Assembly (NCBI GenBank): GCA_944470555.2
Contig: OX104127.1
Span: 95,132,708-95,196,707, forward strand
Direction: 5' to 3'
Source: Heterobilharzia americana
Lineage: Eukaryota; Platyhelminthes; Trematoda; Strigeidida; Schistosomatidae
DNA length: 64,000 nt
Program-made: the position numbers and the translations under genes
Notes under the pieces: model-generated
The model's database searches: none
What the model was told of the DNA's origin: nothing
Seen by the model: the letters and a program-made list of their open reading frames with translations, nothing else
Part shown: piece after piece, positions 1 to 11,870 of the stretch
Layout of the letters: every line of letters starts with the position of its first letter
Position numbering within the stretch: the stretch's first letter is position 1

Positions 1-1
1 T

Positions 2-439
2 AAAACGTATTATGCAGCTAAGGTCATCATTGTAGAGAAGACCAAGTCCATGTTACAGCACAAACCGAAACAGCATATATACGATTACATCACATCCCAC
101 TGTGTTTATCAATTTACATGTATGTGTGGGCACACATATATAGGGAGGAGTAATCGTGATATGCAGTTAGGGAAGGTTGAACATGTACCTAGGTAGCTAC
201 AAAAACAAATGACCTCAACAGGCCCGATAAGTGCAGGTGACAAACATCCATCTTCGTCTATCGCTAAACATATACTAGAAAGTAACCATAGAATAGACAT
301 GAAAGCAGCTTTTAAAGTACTACATAAAAGTAGTCAGAGCCAAGTGCTTAAATTTATTGAAGCTCTTGCCATCCGTAAATTTAAACCCCTTTTATGTATA
401 CAAAAACAATTCGTACTCACGTTGAACCTACCTTGGTAG
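2..439 (+). pseudogene. Penelope-like element, C-terminal GIY-YIG endonuclease remnant
   Basis: Frame 2 is open from the window edge to a TAG at 437-439, apart from one internal stop. It begins in the linker after the reverse transcriptase (TYYAAKVIIV...). It then shows the PLE endonuclease pattern: YQFTCMCGHTYIGRSNRD (GIY-YIG core with the CxCG pair), a late SSSIAKHILESNH block, and an ending KFKPLLCIQKQF...LNLPW. These blocks are typical of PLE proteins, which use RT plus GIY-YIG for target-primed insertion. The single break is an amber codon near 196-198, where the pattern expects Trp after HVPR (TGG to TAG), so the copy is probably dead but fairly young. The RT part lies outside the window. 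Family assignment rests on motif order; the subfamily is not known. Confidence 0.8.
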
Positions 440-1150
440 TATTGATTTTAGCTTTCATACCAAGAGTAAGGTTTTTCTTTTTCTATCCCTTCCTATTCCT
501 ATGTTTCCTATTAACTTCTTTGACCTTTTTCGTAAATTGTCACATAAGTAGTTCGACGAGTCCATGTGTGATAAGATTGTTCGAAATGTATAGCGCTAAT
601 ACATCACATGTTTCAGATAACCTTCGTCTTCTCATTACGCAGTTTAAGATGGAATGTGATACGCTCGTTCCAATGTTGTGTGTCTGTGTTGAAGCATGGG
701 CTTTTTCATCTCTACTAAAATTACCTGGATAACATAGTATATCGTCCTAACAACTGATTCAAGTCTTTTCTACTAGATCAAGCCATTTGATTTACCCCTG
801 TCTGGCAATGCGAAATAGATATTTTTCTAAGGGGGGGATTAATGGTTAGTCTGTCTCAATGTTCTACCAGTTTCACACCTGTTTATACTTTTCAATGGAT
901 ATTCATTTTGCACCAACTTATCCGTCAGTGATTTGGCTTTCATTTCATTTGCATCCTCCAAATCTGATTCCAATTTCTGATTTTCGTTCTACCCTTATTA
1001 TTTGTCCTAACTGTAACTCCATTGGCTTAATTTTGTTTCCATATAAATTATTTGACAAGTTCAAGTGTGATCAGATTACTCGAAGTGTATAGTTCTAACA
1101 CATCACATGTTTCGGATAATCTACATCTCACGACATTATTTAAAATTATG
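440..1150 (+). repeat. PLE 3' noncoding region with a duplicated ~80-base motif
   Basis: Directly downstream of the PLE stop lies pyrimidine-rich sequence. A motif containing GTGTGATCAGATT, TTCGAAGTGTATAG and CATCACATGTTTC occurs at about 559-634 and again at 1052-1131. A third diverged copy lies at 20523-20606. Because the first copy abuts the PLE coding end, the motif is most simply part of the PLE 3' untranslated or terminal repeat, and 1052-1131 is a second, tandem-like end. No coding potential was recognised in 440-1150. Confidence 0.55.
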
Positions 1151-1180
1151 GCGTAATAATGCAACCGAAAGTATTGTCTG

Positions 1181-1331
1181 AGATTATTATTGTTTGTCCC
1201 TTGGGTTCCTAATAGAATATAGGGCTTCAGTGGCACGTCTCTAATGCGCTCTGTTCTCTGAAATCTTTTAAACCTGGCTCCACGACAGCCCACAAGCTCT
1301 CATTTCGTCCTCGCACGATCTCCTCCATGTC
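1181..1331 (-). mobile_element. 5'-truncated RTE retrotransposon, 3' end only
   Basis: The reverse complement matches the last ~150 bases of the RTE copies elsewhere in the window (for example 58850-58990). It runs from the CATGGAGGAGATCGTGCGAG segment through the GGAACCCAAGGGAC end and then AATAATAAT-type tail units. The tail is slightly altered (GGGACAAACAATAATAAT). Only the extreme C-terminal coding part and tail are present, as expected of a heavily 5'-truncated target-primed insertion. Confidence 0.85.
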
Positions 1332-1905
1332 TGAGATAAAGCAGGTCACTATTAATCATAATCAAGTTATGTAGTATAATTCAATTACATATAGCCTTAT
1401 TTCTATCTTTTATTATTGAGAAGTTGTCAAAGATGTTAAAGTTGACAAATTAGATGTGAAGGCAAATTTCAGTTCCAGTCTGTGCACTACAAGGAACTCT
1501 CACCACTTGATTGTAATTGGTAACTGCCTGATTGTAGCTGACATTAAATACACTGTCCTGTAAAATGTAAGCTGCAGTTCATTTAGTTATGATTTAGAAA
1601 AAAGTAGTTTTCATTGATTTTAAGTTATTAAATCGTTACATTGTGTATCAGTGAGTATATCTGAATTGGAAAGACGTCATCAAAATGTTTCAGTCAAGTT
1701 GAAAAAACCCAAATTTTTTGCTTTACAAGTTTGGCGTCTTGCTCAATTACAATTATATGCCAAATAAATTCATTAAGTTTTTTGAAAAAAATAACAATAT
1801 TGATAGCTTTATTCGAAATAATATACTTGTTACAATATGGAATTCCCAGCATGTATTATTTTAACAAATTCACTCCCATAATAATATTTTCAAACCGAAT
1901 AATTA
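1332..1905. other. AT-rich stretch, no feature recognised
   Basis: No coding frame, RNA gene or repeat related to the rest of the window was recognised here. Confidence 0.5.
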
Positions 1906-1997
1906 TTGAATTTTGAGGGGTTTTTGGGGATTTAAAGACTTTCCAAGTTGGTATTCATCGTAGACTGACTCAGTTGGACGATCAGGGGAAACCTGGG

Positions 1998-2044
1998 AGC
2001 ACTGGACAGCCGTTTCGTCCTACTATGGGACCCCTCAGCAGTGC
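1998..2044 (-). ncRNA. Hammerhead ribozyme-like motif (foldback arm 1)
   Basis: Read on the minus strand: stem I GCACTG pairs with CAGTGC; core CTGAGGG (consensus CUGANGA, so the last A is G); stem II GTCC/GGAC; GAAA; a very short stem III (AC...GT); cleavage triplet GTC followed by CAGTGC. This is the permutation found in Sm-alpha elements. The A9-to-G core change should weaken or abolish cleavage, so activity is doubtful. Confidence 0.7.
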
Positions 2045-2526
2045 ATACCCACGACCCTGCCAGGGACAGAAACCGCCACCCTCAAGCTCCGTGGCCAGCA
2101 TGTTACCACAGAGCCAGCGGGTAGGAATCCAGTAGTCCATATTTCCAACTTCTGTCAGTTTACAACATAGCGCGACCGCCAACTAATGTCATCTTTGAGT
2201 ATTTGTCAGTCTCAGATGAATACCAACTTGAAATATCTCTAAATCCCCATAAACCCCTCAAAATTCAATTGGACTCGGGCTCATTGGTGAATAGCTTCAA
2301 GAGGTGACTCCTGGAGTTTCAGTGAGAAGTCGTGACCAGTGGGGCAAATCTGATGACCACGAGGACAAATACTCAAAGATGACATTAGTTGGCGGTCGCG
2401 CTATGTTGTAAACTGACAGAAGTTGGAAATATGGACTACTGGATTCCTACCCGCTGGCTCTGTGGTAACATGCTGTCCACGGAGCTTGAGGGTGGCGGTT
2501 TCTGTCCCTGGCAGGGTCGTGGGTAT

Positions 2527-2573
2527 GCACTGCTGAGGGGTCCCATAGTAGGACGAAACGGCTGTCCAGTGCT
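2527..2573 (+). ncRNA. Hammerhead ribozyme-like motif (foldback arm 2)
   Basis: This is an exact mirror of the motif at 1998-2044: stem I GCACTG/CAGTGC, core CTGAGGG, stem II GTCC/GGAC, GAAA, GTC cleavage triplet. It carries the same core change, so the lesion predates the inversion or was copied between arms. Confidence 0.7.
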
Positions 2574-2640
2574 CCCAGGTTTCCCCTGATCGTCCAACTG
2601 AGTCAGTCTACAATGAATATCAACTGGAATAATTATTGCC

Positions 2641-5600
2641 CCTTACTGATGTTTATAATAACAACATTGAAGTCAATAATATGAAGTAACCGGTCGGTGT
2701 TGGATTAGCGTTCGGTGATTAGTGATGGTGGCTCACTCAGACAGAAGAAGGGTATGTTATACGAGGTAGGTATCCAAGGTGTAGGAATGCTACGTATTTT
2801 TATCCATTCAAAAGTCCATTTCCGTCTAACATGACATTTTTTCCTTTCTTTGGTTATTAATTCGAAAAGCAGCTAGTTCGAAACATTTAAAAAATCCTCT
2901 AGATTACAGGATGCTTTTTGAAGACATGTTTAATAGATTGAAATTGACTGAGAGGGAGGGATTTATATATTATGTAGATAAGGATATGGAGAAGGAGACG
3001 GAAGATAATACAACAATAGGGTGATTGTAAATAGTTAGCTTGGATGAAGTTGTTAAGATTGTTCAAACGCTGGCTATTTACGAAGTTATAGAAGGAATAT
3101 TTCATAAAAGATAGTTTATGATTACATTATTTAGAAAACCACTATGTCGTTCGTTTGATGAAAAGAGAACACAACTAGCTGCAAGCTTTATGCGATATAG
3201 TTGAGTTGAAGATGTAAAAATAAGATTGTAGATGAAGATAGGAGGTGTTTATCTGCTTTTAATTAAAAGGTGGTGATACTGAAGGCATGATTCATTCATA
3301 ACAGAAAACAGTACTAGAGAGAGCCTTTTCTGAAAACACGGTTTCCTGGTACCGAATAGGGTTCATAAATAGTCAAAAGTCAAGAGATTCCCATCTTGTG
3401 TTTCCTTTAACCGTATCACTTTACATGTCGCTGTCAAAACGGGTACATTAAGATATAAAAAGAGAAAGCTTTATCTGAGATTTTTTGCAACTGTTTGAAA
3501 GAGTCTTCTATTTAGGATTTCAATAACTTGAACGTTGCAGTCATCAGTTAGTCGATCCACAAAGGACATCAGACAGTTGTTCTGAGGCTTTTAAAGGTAA
3601 TCAGAAAATGAACTAGCATAAAGCTTTAACCTGTAAACACCTGAAGGATGAAGAGTGTGTTCGAAAAGAAGCCATCATCAATAAGTCTTTACGTCAGTAA
3701 CCTGATTCTTAACCTCTTTATTTGCTGAAATAATTTTTTTGTGTTGACTTTCACTCTTATTTTGCTATGACAACTTTCGTCTAACCTGACACATTATTGT
3801 AGCAAAATTGAACTAAATACACCAAACAAATTGATAACCACTGAGAAACGAATGTAGCTGTTGAATAACTGAGCTGTGTTTTTAGCAAAGTGTGTCTTTC
3901 CTGTTTGCGGTTCGGCCACTAATTGGTGTGATACAACACTGCTATGCTTTGTACTTTGATGTTAGATATTATGTTCTAAATGGGAGGAAGCTGCTAGGTT
4001 AAATCTGGTACTTGTTTGCATTATTTACCAACTCGTAACTGCAACTATCGGGAAACTAGTGTTGCCTTGATGATACGCACCTGCGTTACTCACTGCAAAT
4101 TATACTATGTTGTCTTAGCATATCTGTCTGATGAATTATTTAGGTGATTTTGCATCCTATATCTCACAACAGTTTTTTGTATCTCCGTCAATTTTCAATG
4201 ACTTTTGATGGCAGAGTTCTTATTTACTGATGAAAGAGAACATTGCGTAAAAGTTCCCACTTCAAGACAACGCTTTTCATTTCATCCCCCACGATTTTAT
4301 GAAATATAGGTAGAAAATTTTTTGTGTGCCCTGCGGACACCGAAAATTCCCCTGTCTTGCATTATTTACTTCAGGGCAGAATTTGTAATCATAGCATCCA
4401 TAGGCATAGCAACAACAGAAAAATGTGTTGCTAGTAAGTTCTTGGGGCCTAAATAAGCCATAAGGCACAATGTTTTCTATTGCTTCCTATTCTGTCCAAT
4501 CTAGTGAGTTTGAAAAAATAGCCAATAGGCTGGTAAGTTTCTTCATATATTCAACAAAAACATAATATTCTTTTACTGGAGTACAGAAATTTGAAGTGAT
4601 TAAGAGTATGGAATTAGTTTCCAGTGGAAATATATTGAGTGCTGGCTGAATCCTTGTGAATCCAAGTACTTCTCCGATGGACATGGGTGATCATTCTCGA
4701 AATAGGGATTAATTAACGGAGTAAGCAGTGAGAAATATCCTGACTATCTTTAAAACAACAACCACTAGGAAATAAGAATTTTAAATGAGAAGATTTAAAA
4801 ACTGGTAATACATATACAATGTCCTGTTTCTTAGAGGATATTTGTGTAGTATTCTTAATTTAGGATTCATGGAATAAAAGTTGACTGTTGCTCTTCAAAT
4901 GTTTGCATTCGTATGTACACATCACTAGTCTTGGTGGCGTTATCGTAACCAATTTAATTCGGAATTGAATGTTTTAAATGGTTATTTGCTTTCCATGACA
5001 TTATATTCACCTAGGTTATTGAGCAAAACGTTTCCTCACCAAACTTTGACCGTTTCAAATGAAACTCTCATAGACCATACTATGAAAAATCTTGGTTATA
5101 GTGCAATTTCACTCTTTGTTATTGTTTCATCAATAATTTATGTAGTCAATTTCTATTCTGTTGATGCGATTGAGATTAGAGGTGGATTCTGGGTTCACAG
5201 TTACCTTGATTTCTGTTATATGCCTATTTCAGTTTTTATAAGAATCTTTTACGGTTTCTCGGTTCACAACTTTTAAAATCCCACCATTCCCTTAATCAAA
5301 CTGATTACCTCGGTCATCTTAATATGTACCACGATCAAAGATGTCGCTTTGTGTTAACCTGTAATGACATCTACTTTCCTTTGTTTTCTATTTTGGTCTG
5401 TTAAATTAGCAATGTCACACAGTGAAACACTATTAGTTACTGGATAGTGTTTCGGACATACTTTATTGTCTACATTCATATGATTCATATAATATGACTA
5501 TGAAGAATAAATTATTGCCGAAACGTTATCCAGACAATGATACTGTTTCATTTCGTGACATTCCTAATAAACAGACCAAACTAGAATTACAATCTGCTAC

Positions 5601-6060
5601 ATTATTCAAGTCTTACACATTTAATTACTTTGTTCAGAATATTCTGCAGTCATTTTATTGGTTTATACTCCGATCCTTCCCTAATTGGAGCCAGAAACCG
5701 CTTGACGGTCGTCCCTGAAATGTGCTTGTTATATGGTGAAGTAATCCAAGAGTTGACCGATTTTTTCCATTATCTGTCAGTGAAGTAGTGGATACATGGA
5801 AAACGTGAAGGTTATCAGAAATGGATGATGGGGTGGTCGTTATTTCATTTTTGATAAGGTAGTTACTTGGGTGCACATAATAGAAATGCTAAAAAACATA
5901 GTTATAATCAAAATATTTAGAAAGAAACTGATGACATAATAACCATAAAACCAGTATTAACGTTAATAAGAATTTATCCCACTGTTTGAAGCTTATTCTC
6001 CTAGCATACAATTGTCATCACATTAACCATTATCCATTACCTGTAACTTGCTTGGTGGTG
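2641..6060. other. AT-rich intergenic or intronic DNA
   Basis: No convincing gene. The longest open frame (4965-5276, plus) has one hydrophobic stretch but no recognisable domain and unremarkable splice contexts, so it was not called. No match to the RTE or PLE copies in this window was seen. Confidence 0.5.
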
Positions 6061-6120
6061 GCTAGCAGTGGTGTCCAGGATGGATGTTTTTCACTATTCC
6101 GGACTATTCAGTTGGATGTG
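6061..6120 (-). ncRNA. Decayed Sm-alpha hammerhead ribozyme
   Basis: On the minus strand the order CATCCAACTGAATAGTCC, then a GAAAAAC segment, then CATCCTGG parallels the classical Sm-alpha hammerhead (CATCCAGCTGATGAGTCC ... GGACGAAAC ... GTCCTGG). The flank GCTAGCAGTGG also fits the stem I/loop side of that family. The CUGANGA core is CTGAATA and the stem II 3' strand is lost, so it cannot be active. The comparison consensus is from general knowledge of the family. Confidence 0.5.
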
Positions 6121-7465
6121 TCTGTACCCGAGTGAATGACGTCTCACCTGAAACTGGAAGCCGGCACACCGTTACAAACGCCCATCCGTCATTCACTAGT
6201 GCCCATTTCTTTGGGAAAAAGTGCTAAAACAGTTCATAACTAAAGCCAGACTCGAATCAGGTCACTAGAAGAGAATCTGTAAACAGGAATAGTTGTCATC
6301 ATCATCACCATACCCATTTAGCTTGGTATTCACAGGTGTTTTGATTGGGTTATGCGGAAACATCATGGTTAAAAGCAGTGAATCCGAATTCCCGCAGCAT
6401 ACATCGTACAATTATCCTTGGAATAGCCAGCTCAAAGTTCAAACTTTCATGCTGGTTGAATGAGTCTCCAACACTGGACATGAGCATACTTTCCTGCAAG
6501 AATGTATGCAAAAACGCGACGATAAACTAGCAACAACTGTCTGTTACTTCTAACTGTTCATGTTACTGTAGTTAATAACAGTATTTAGATGCTATGTTAA
6601 TGGCACTTGAAAATATTGAAATATTATATACTGAGAATTATTGCTAAGAAATTTGCTATTAATTACAGATGTTGGGCTATGTAGGTTTCACCTACTAATT
6701 TCTATTCATTAGTGAGAATTCTCTTTCCGAGTGTTTTGTTTTATAAAATGTTGTCCAGAGGCAACTATTTGTATCTGGTGAAGAATGTTTTGCAGAATGC
6801 TGATAGGCCTAGGGATATGTTCTACTATATTAAGGATTATTAATGACTTATTTACCTGGTAATTTTAACTTACAGAAATTGGAATCCAAAGAAGTAGTAG
6901 AAGCATAATTATCTGTACATACCGGAAATCGCGTGGTTTACATCCTCTTAAGAGGTGTTAACCTAATTTTCTCAGTATTTGAGTGTTAAATCTAGTACTT
7001 TACTCTGTCCATGATGTTAAGCACTTAATGCCAATTTGCCTTAGACTATTCTAATCGAGGAACGTCGGGGGTTATTAGATGTTATAGAAAAAACTGATCT
7101 AAAAGTAAGGTATAAATTAGTTCCTTAAGTGTTGAGAATATACATATATCTTACTTCGACTTAATCGAACACTTCATTGAACCAAAAAAGGGTTGAGAAA
7201 ACTCAATTGTTTATCCGAAATAAAAAAAAGAAATTTCGCATGCTCTGCAGATTTTCCACAGTTGATACCAAGAAGCTGTTTCTTAACAATGCAAACCGCT
7301 GACACGGATACGATAAGAATGTGTATGTACTGTAACTATTGAAGAAGAGTCGTTGATCTATTTTTCTCCAGTGTTTCTCTCAAAACAACGTCATACCAAT
7401 CGTCTGAGGTACGAAATACCAGTCTATTTTATCTTCAAAAGTACTATTTTTGATCATTGGATAAT
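6121..7465. other. AT-rich stretch, no feature recognised
   Basis: The first ~130 bases may still belong to the decayed Sm-alpha element. The remainder shows no recognisable coding frame or repeat. Confidence 0.4.
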
Positions 7466-10400
7466 GCTTAACTAGTTCACTAGTTACTAGACGGTCCTAA
7501 GCCCGGGTAAACAGGGAAGGTTCGGCATAGGGCTAGCAACCCTACCCCGTAAAACAAATCTAACCGCTGAAGAAACTTCAAAGCACAAACGAAATATAAA
7601 AAATAATAACAAAATTATTCTTCGCTGGAATCGGAGAGGCGAAATGACGCCAGTTGGTGAAAGCTTTCGAGAAGCCAATTGGCCTATGTGTCTTCTCACT
7701 CTCGATGAAAGCGAAAGTAAACGTGGGGACATGGAATGTCCGAACCATGTTTCAACCCAGCAAGGCAGCCCAGATTGCAAAATAGACACAAGGAGGTATG
7801 GTATGGAAGTGATTGCAATCTGCGAAAGCAGATGGAATGGGAGTGGACTCTCCAAACTGTCAACTGGAGAATCAATAATCTACTCCGATATTGTCACCAA
7901 GACGACAACCACGAGCACACTGAGTTTTCGAGCGGCTATCATGTTGTTCCCAACAGCATCGGAGGCTGTTTCTCATGCAGTGGGAACCAATCTCCTCCAG
8001 CATCAAGATCATGACAGCAAGATTCAACTCAAAAGGAAGGAAGGTCACTATCATACAATGCCAATGCTACGCTACGCCTCTACAAATAGTGTAGAGCAAG
8101 AGAAGAAGGAGGAATTCTACAGACAACTGCAATCAACACTGGACAAGACACCACTCCAGTTGGCGATATCAAAATTCTAATGGTTGGGGTGGCATGAATG
8201 CCAAACTGGGAGGGGACAACACAGGAAGAGAACTAACCATGGACCGAGAAGCGCTCGGTGAGGTGATGAACGAGAATGGAGAATTGTTTGCAGAATTCTG
8301 TGCATTCAAAGATTTGGTGATTGGAGGCTAGGCAGTGTGTTCAAGCACAAAGATATCCACAAAGCGACATGGATTTCACCAGACACCAGGACACACTAAA
8401 AACCAAATCAACTTCATCCCAATCTCAAGAAGATGGAGACGCAGTCTACTTAACACAAGGTCAAGAAGAGGAGCAGATGTAGGTTCACACCACTCACTAT
8501 CTAGTGCAAGGAACCTTCCAAATGAAGTTGAAAGCCTTCAAGAAAGTTGGTGATAGACCTCAATTCAAGTACAACACTCGGAAACTGAAGGACGTGACTA
8601 CAAAGGAGATCTTCACGTCAGGCATCAAGACAAAATGGGAGATATCGAGGAACATTCCTGAAGACACCTGTGTGGAAGAACACTGGAAGTCTTTGAAAGA
8701 GATGTGGAAAGAAACCTGCACAGTCGTATTAGGAAGGAAGAAGAAAGGAGATAAGGAATGGATCTCAATGGATACATGGAAGGTGATAGAGCAGGGAGAG
8801 GAGGATGGTGATACAGAAGATAAACCAGTGCATGGATGCTCAACGACAAGAGGAACTGAGCACAATGTATAAAACATTACACTAGACAAAGAAGTGAAGA
8901 AGAGTGCACGGAAAGACAAAAGACACTTCTACGAAACACTGGCAAGTGAAGCAGAACAGGCTGCTGGTAGGAGCAAGAGAGACCTAACAACACTGTATCA
9001 AATAACTAGGTTACTATCTGGGAAGAGATCAGCGCAGACGAAACCAATAAAAGATGAAGAAGGAAATTTAATTACGAAAGAAGAGAAACAAAAGAAACGA
9101 TGGCCGACCACATCAAGAAGCTCTTGAATTGGCCACCACCTTCACTTCGTCCAAAAATACCACCTGCAGCCCGGCCAATGAACTACAAGTGAACATAAAT
9201 CCTCCAACAAAAATGGAAATCCTGAACACCATAAAGCTACTGAAATGTGGGAAAGCAGCAGGACCAGACGGGATACCGCCAGAAGCACTGAGAACAGACG
9301 CAGAGACAACAGCGGACATGCTCACACCACACCACTATTGCAGAAGGTGTGGAAGGAAGAGAAGGTACCTGGCCAATGACTGGAAGAAGAGTTACCTTGT
9401 CAAACTCTCGAAGAAAGGAGACCTCAGTGCTTGCAAGAACTGGCGAGGAATCACTCTCCTGTCCACCCAGAGCAAGCAAAATATTAAGCCGCATCATCTT
9501 GGAAAGGCTAAAAGATGCGCTAGGTTCAAAACTACGACCGGAACAGGCAGGCTTCAGGAAGTACAAATCATGTGCAGACCAAATTGCAACGCCACTCTAC
9601 ACATCATCATAGAACAGAGTATAGAATGGTAGTCAACTCTCTACCTCACCTCAACTTCGTCGACTTTGAGAAGGCCTTTAACAGCGTCGACCGAGAAGTA
9701 ATTTGGAAACTGCTTCAATATTACGGAGTACCGCAAGCCTTTATCCGCCTGATTCAACAACTATATGAAGATGCCACATGCCAGCCAAGTAATTCACAAT
9801 GGGAAGCTCAGTGATGCCTTTGAAGTGAAGACAGGAGTGAAATAAGGTTGCCTACTATCACCCATGATATTCCTTATTGTGGTGGACTGGATCATGCAGC
9901 AGACAACAGTGGGGAGTGAGAAGAGGGGGACACAATGGATGGACTGCGGAAAAGAACCTAGAAGACTTGGATTTCGCCGATGACTTGTGCCTGATGCACA
10001 TAAACTTGGAGATCTACAGGTGAAAACTAACAAGTTGATAGAAGAGGTAGGGCAGTGAAGACGGGACTTCAGGTGAATATAGAGAAGACATAGGTGATGA
10101 AGATACCGCACCGCCACCATCAACAACAACAAACTCCAATCACCGTCAACGGGAGAAACTTGAAGGAAGTAACCTCCTTCACTTATCTAGGAAGCACTGT
10201 TTCAACTACAGGTGGCGGGACAGATGAGGATGTCAAAGTCAGAATCGGAAAAGCAAGACAGGTGTTCATTAGCCTGAAACCAGTGTGGAGACCTTCTGCA
10301 CTCACTCAGCATGTGGAACAAGATGCGGATTTTCAACACCAACCCAGTCAAGTCAGTGCTTCTGTGTGATGGTTGAGAGACTTGGCGCGTCACGAAAGGC

Positions 10401-10804
10401 ATTTCCAATAAACTACAGACATTCATCAACAACTGCTTACGCTGGCTCGCTACTGAAGATCAGATGGTTGGAAAGAATCAGCAACAAGGAGCTCTGGGAA
10501 CGAACCAACCAAGAAGCTATCGCTCAACAAATATGCACTGGAAGGAAGTGGAGATGGATTGAGCATACACTGAGAAGGCCGACTGGGGACATCATGCGTC
10601 AGGCCGTTGAGTGGAAGCCCGGTGGGAAGCGACGAGTTAGGCGTCGGTACCGAGGGTGACATGGAGGAGATCGTGGGAAGAGGAAATGAGAGGTTGTGGG
10701 TTGTTGTGGAGCCAGGTTCAAAAGATCTCAGAGAACAGAGTTCACTGGAGACGTGCTACTAAAGCCCTATGTTCCATTAGGAACCCAAGGGACTAATAAT
10801 AATG
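7466..10804 (+). mobile_element. RTE-clade non-LTR retrotransposon, copy A (defective, near full length)
   Basis: The 5' end starts at TTAACTAGTTCACTAGTTAC, followed by the family 5' region (GGCTAGCAACCCTACCCCG). Endonuclease pieces follow from 7644. RT motifs include FEKAFNSVDREVIWKLLQYY near 9670-9715 and an intact FADD coding segment near 9970 (TTCGCCGATGAC). The C-terminal RWIEHTLRRP segment is near 10550. The end is GGAACCCAAGGGAC plus TAATAATAA. Frames are broken repeatedly: a shift near 7700, a +5 insertion near 8150, TAG at about 8329-8331, and stops near 9630 and 9842. A target-site duplication is not clear. It belongs to the same family and orientation as copies C, D and E. Confidence 0.9.
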
Positions 10805-11465
10805 AGGAAGCTAGTTTTCATTGTATCAAATTTTGGAGCTAAAATTATTTTCTATATTTAGTAAGCAGTAAAATCAGTTTCCAACTGCTTTAATAGTCGC
10901 TTGGCTTCAAAATTTTCACTATTGCAAAAATGATTTTTTATAGAAATCGTAATCTAACATTTTCAGGAGATATGTATAAACCTTGCACATGCATTCAGGT
11001 CTACTAACTGTTGGCAAACTCAGTCTACCAGTTTGATGGCAGATGGCCCCTTGATTTTACCAGTACAACAGAAGATACACAGTTAAAATTAATGAAAAGT
11101 GTGAAGTGTGACATGTTTACGCATACATATACCAACGATCTGATCACACACTCGTGTTTGAAAGAAATCATGTGAACAATACCAACTGAATACGATCAAA
11201 ATATCCAATTAAAATTTTGGATCATACAGAAGAAAAACTGTAAGTGAACTAAAAACATTATGTTTTCATACCAAAATATGTGTTAAAATTGCAACAGTAA
11301 AACATGAAAGACTTGGAGTATTACATATGAAATAGTCGAGAATATTTGTAGCTCAGGTGGATGGTATTATTTGCATTGTGTTCTCTGAGCTGGATTGTTT
11401 AATCGTAAAGCTTTCATCGTTCCTCTAGACGACATAATCAGCACTATCTTCAGCGTGAAGTGAGC
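10805..11465. other. AT-rich stretch, no feature recognised
   Basis: No coding frame or repeat recognised between RTE copy A and the minus-strand PLE remnant. Confidence 0.5.
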
Positions 11466-11870
11466 TGTCAATATCTCTCTGTGAGTGATTTGGTTGCTTG
11501 CCCTGATGAAGTGGTCTGTGATTGGTTGTTTTCATTGATTGTTGTGTCATCGACTGCATAGATTTTTCTGATATATTCTTTGCGTATGACAGAATGATGC
11601 CTTGATTGATTTCTGTCAGTGACTTTGTAGTTGATGATGTACGGAATAGGGATCTTCTGGTAAAGTTTCATGAGTAGCCGTTCTTCTCTAGGATAGACAT
11701 CAAGTAATCTTCTTCATTTCTCTGTGTTATTGTACTGTAGTGTGTTCTCGCTCTTCTGAATACAGTCTGCACGCAACTGATCTTGTGGGTCGTTGGGTTG
11801 TCGTTGCTGTAGTTGACATATATATCGCGTTTTGTTTAGTAAAAAGAATACTTGATGTGAAGCAGCGACA
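11466..11870 (-). pseudogene. Penelope-like element, RT thumb-region remnant
   Basis: Minus-strand reading across several frames gives PLE signatures in order: NPTTHKISCVQTVFRRARTH, then NEEDYLMSILEKNGYS, then IILSYAKNISEKIY. These correspond to the region after the catalytic YxDD block of PLE RTs (RTLFxRAxxxC, LxxNGYPxxFI, xIxPYVKxxSE). Frame changes separate the blocks and no GIY-YIG part follows before 11466, so this is an internal fragment. Its neighbours are non-coding. It is similar in kind to the other PLE pieces in the window. Confidence 0.6.

Larger units (their letters stand above)
1906..2640. repeat. Foldback element: inverted pair of Sm-alpha-like SINE units
   Basis: Two nearly identical arms of about 265 bases face each other: 1943-2207 and 2364-2627, with ~156 bases between. 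A second, nested inverted match joins 1906-1966 with 2211-2270 (TTTTGAGGGGTTT, TGGGGATTT, TTGGTATTCATC). Each long arm carries one hammerhead-like motif. The body resembles the 45480-45629 element (GGGTCGTGGGT before the ribozyme, AGTCAGTCTA after it), which has the layout of the schistosome Sm-alpha SINE-like family. The 66-codon open frames in the arms are mirror copies and not believed to be genes. The high arm identity implies recent origin or homogenisation. Confidence 0.8.

Noticed and set aside
545..600. CGACGAGTCC near 554 as a hammerhead core in the PLE 3' region
   Set aside because: PLEs can carry hammerheads, but no matching GGAC-GAAA strand or stem I pairing was found nearby.
1982..2589. 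Two mirror-image 66-codon open frames as genes
   Set aside because: They are strand-mirrored translations of the foldback arms, which carry ribozyme motifs; the identical protein is a by-product of the inverted repeat.
4965..5276. 103-codon open frame with a hydrophobic segment as a membrane protein gene
   Set aside because: No domain recognised, no strong splice or start context, and such frames occur by chance in a 64 kb AT-rich window.
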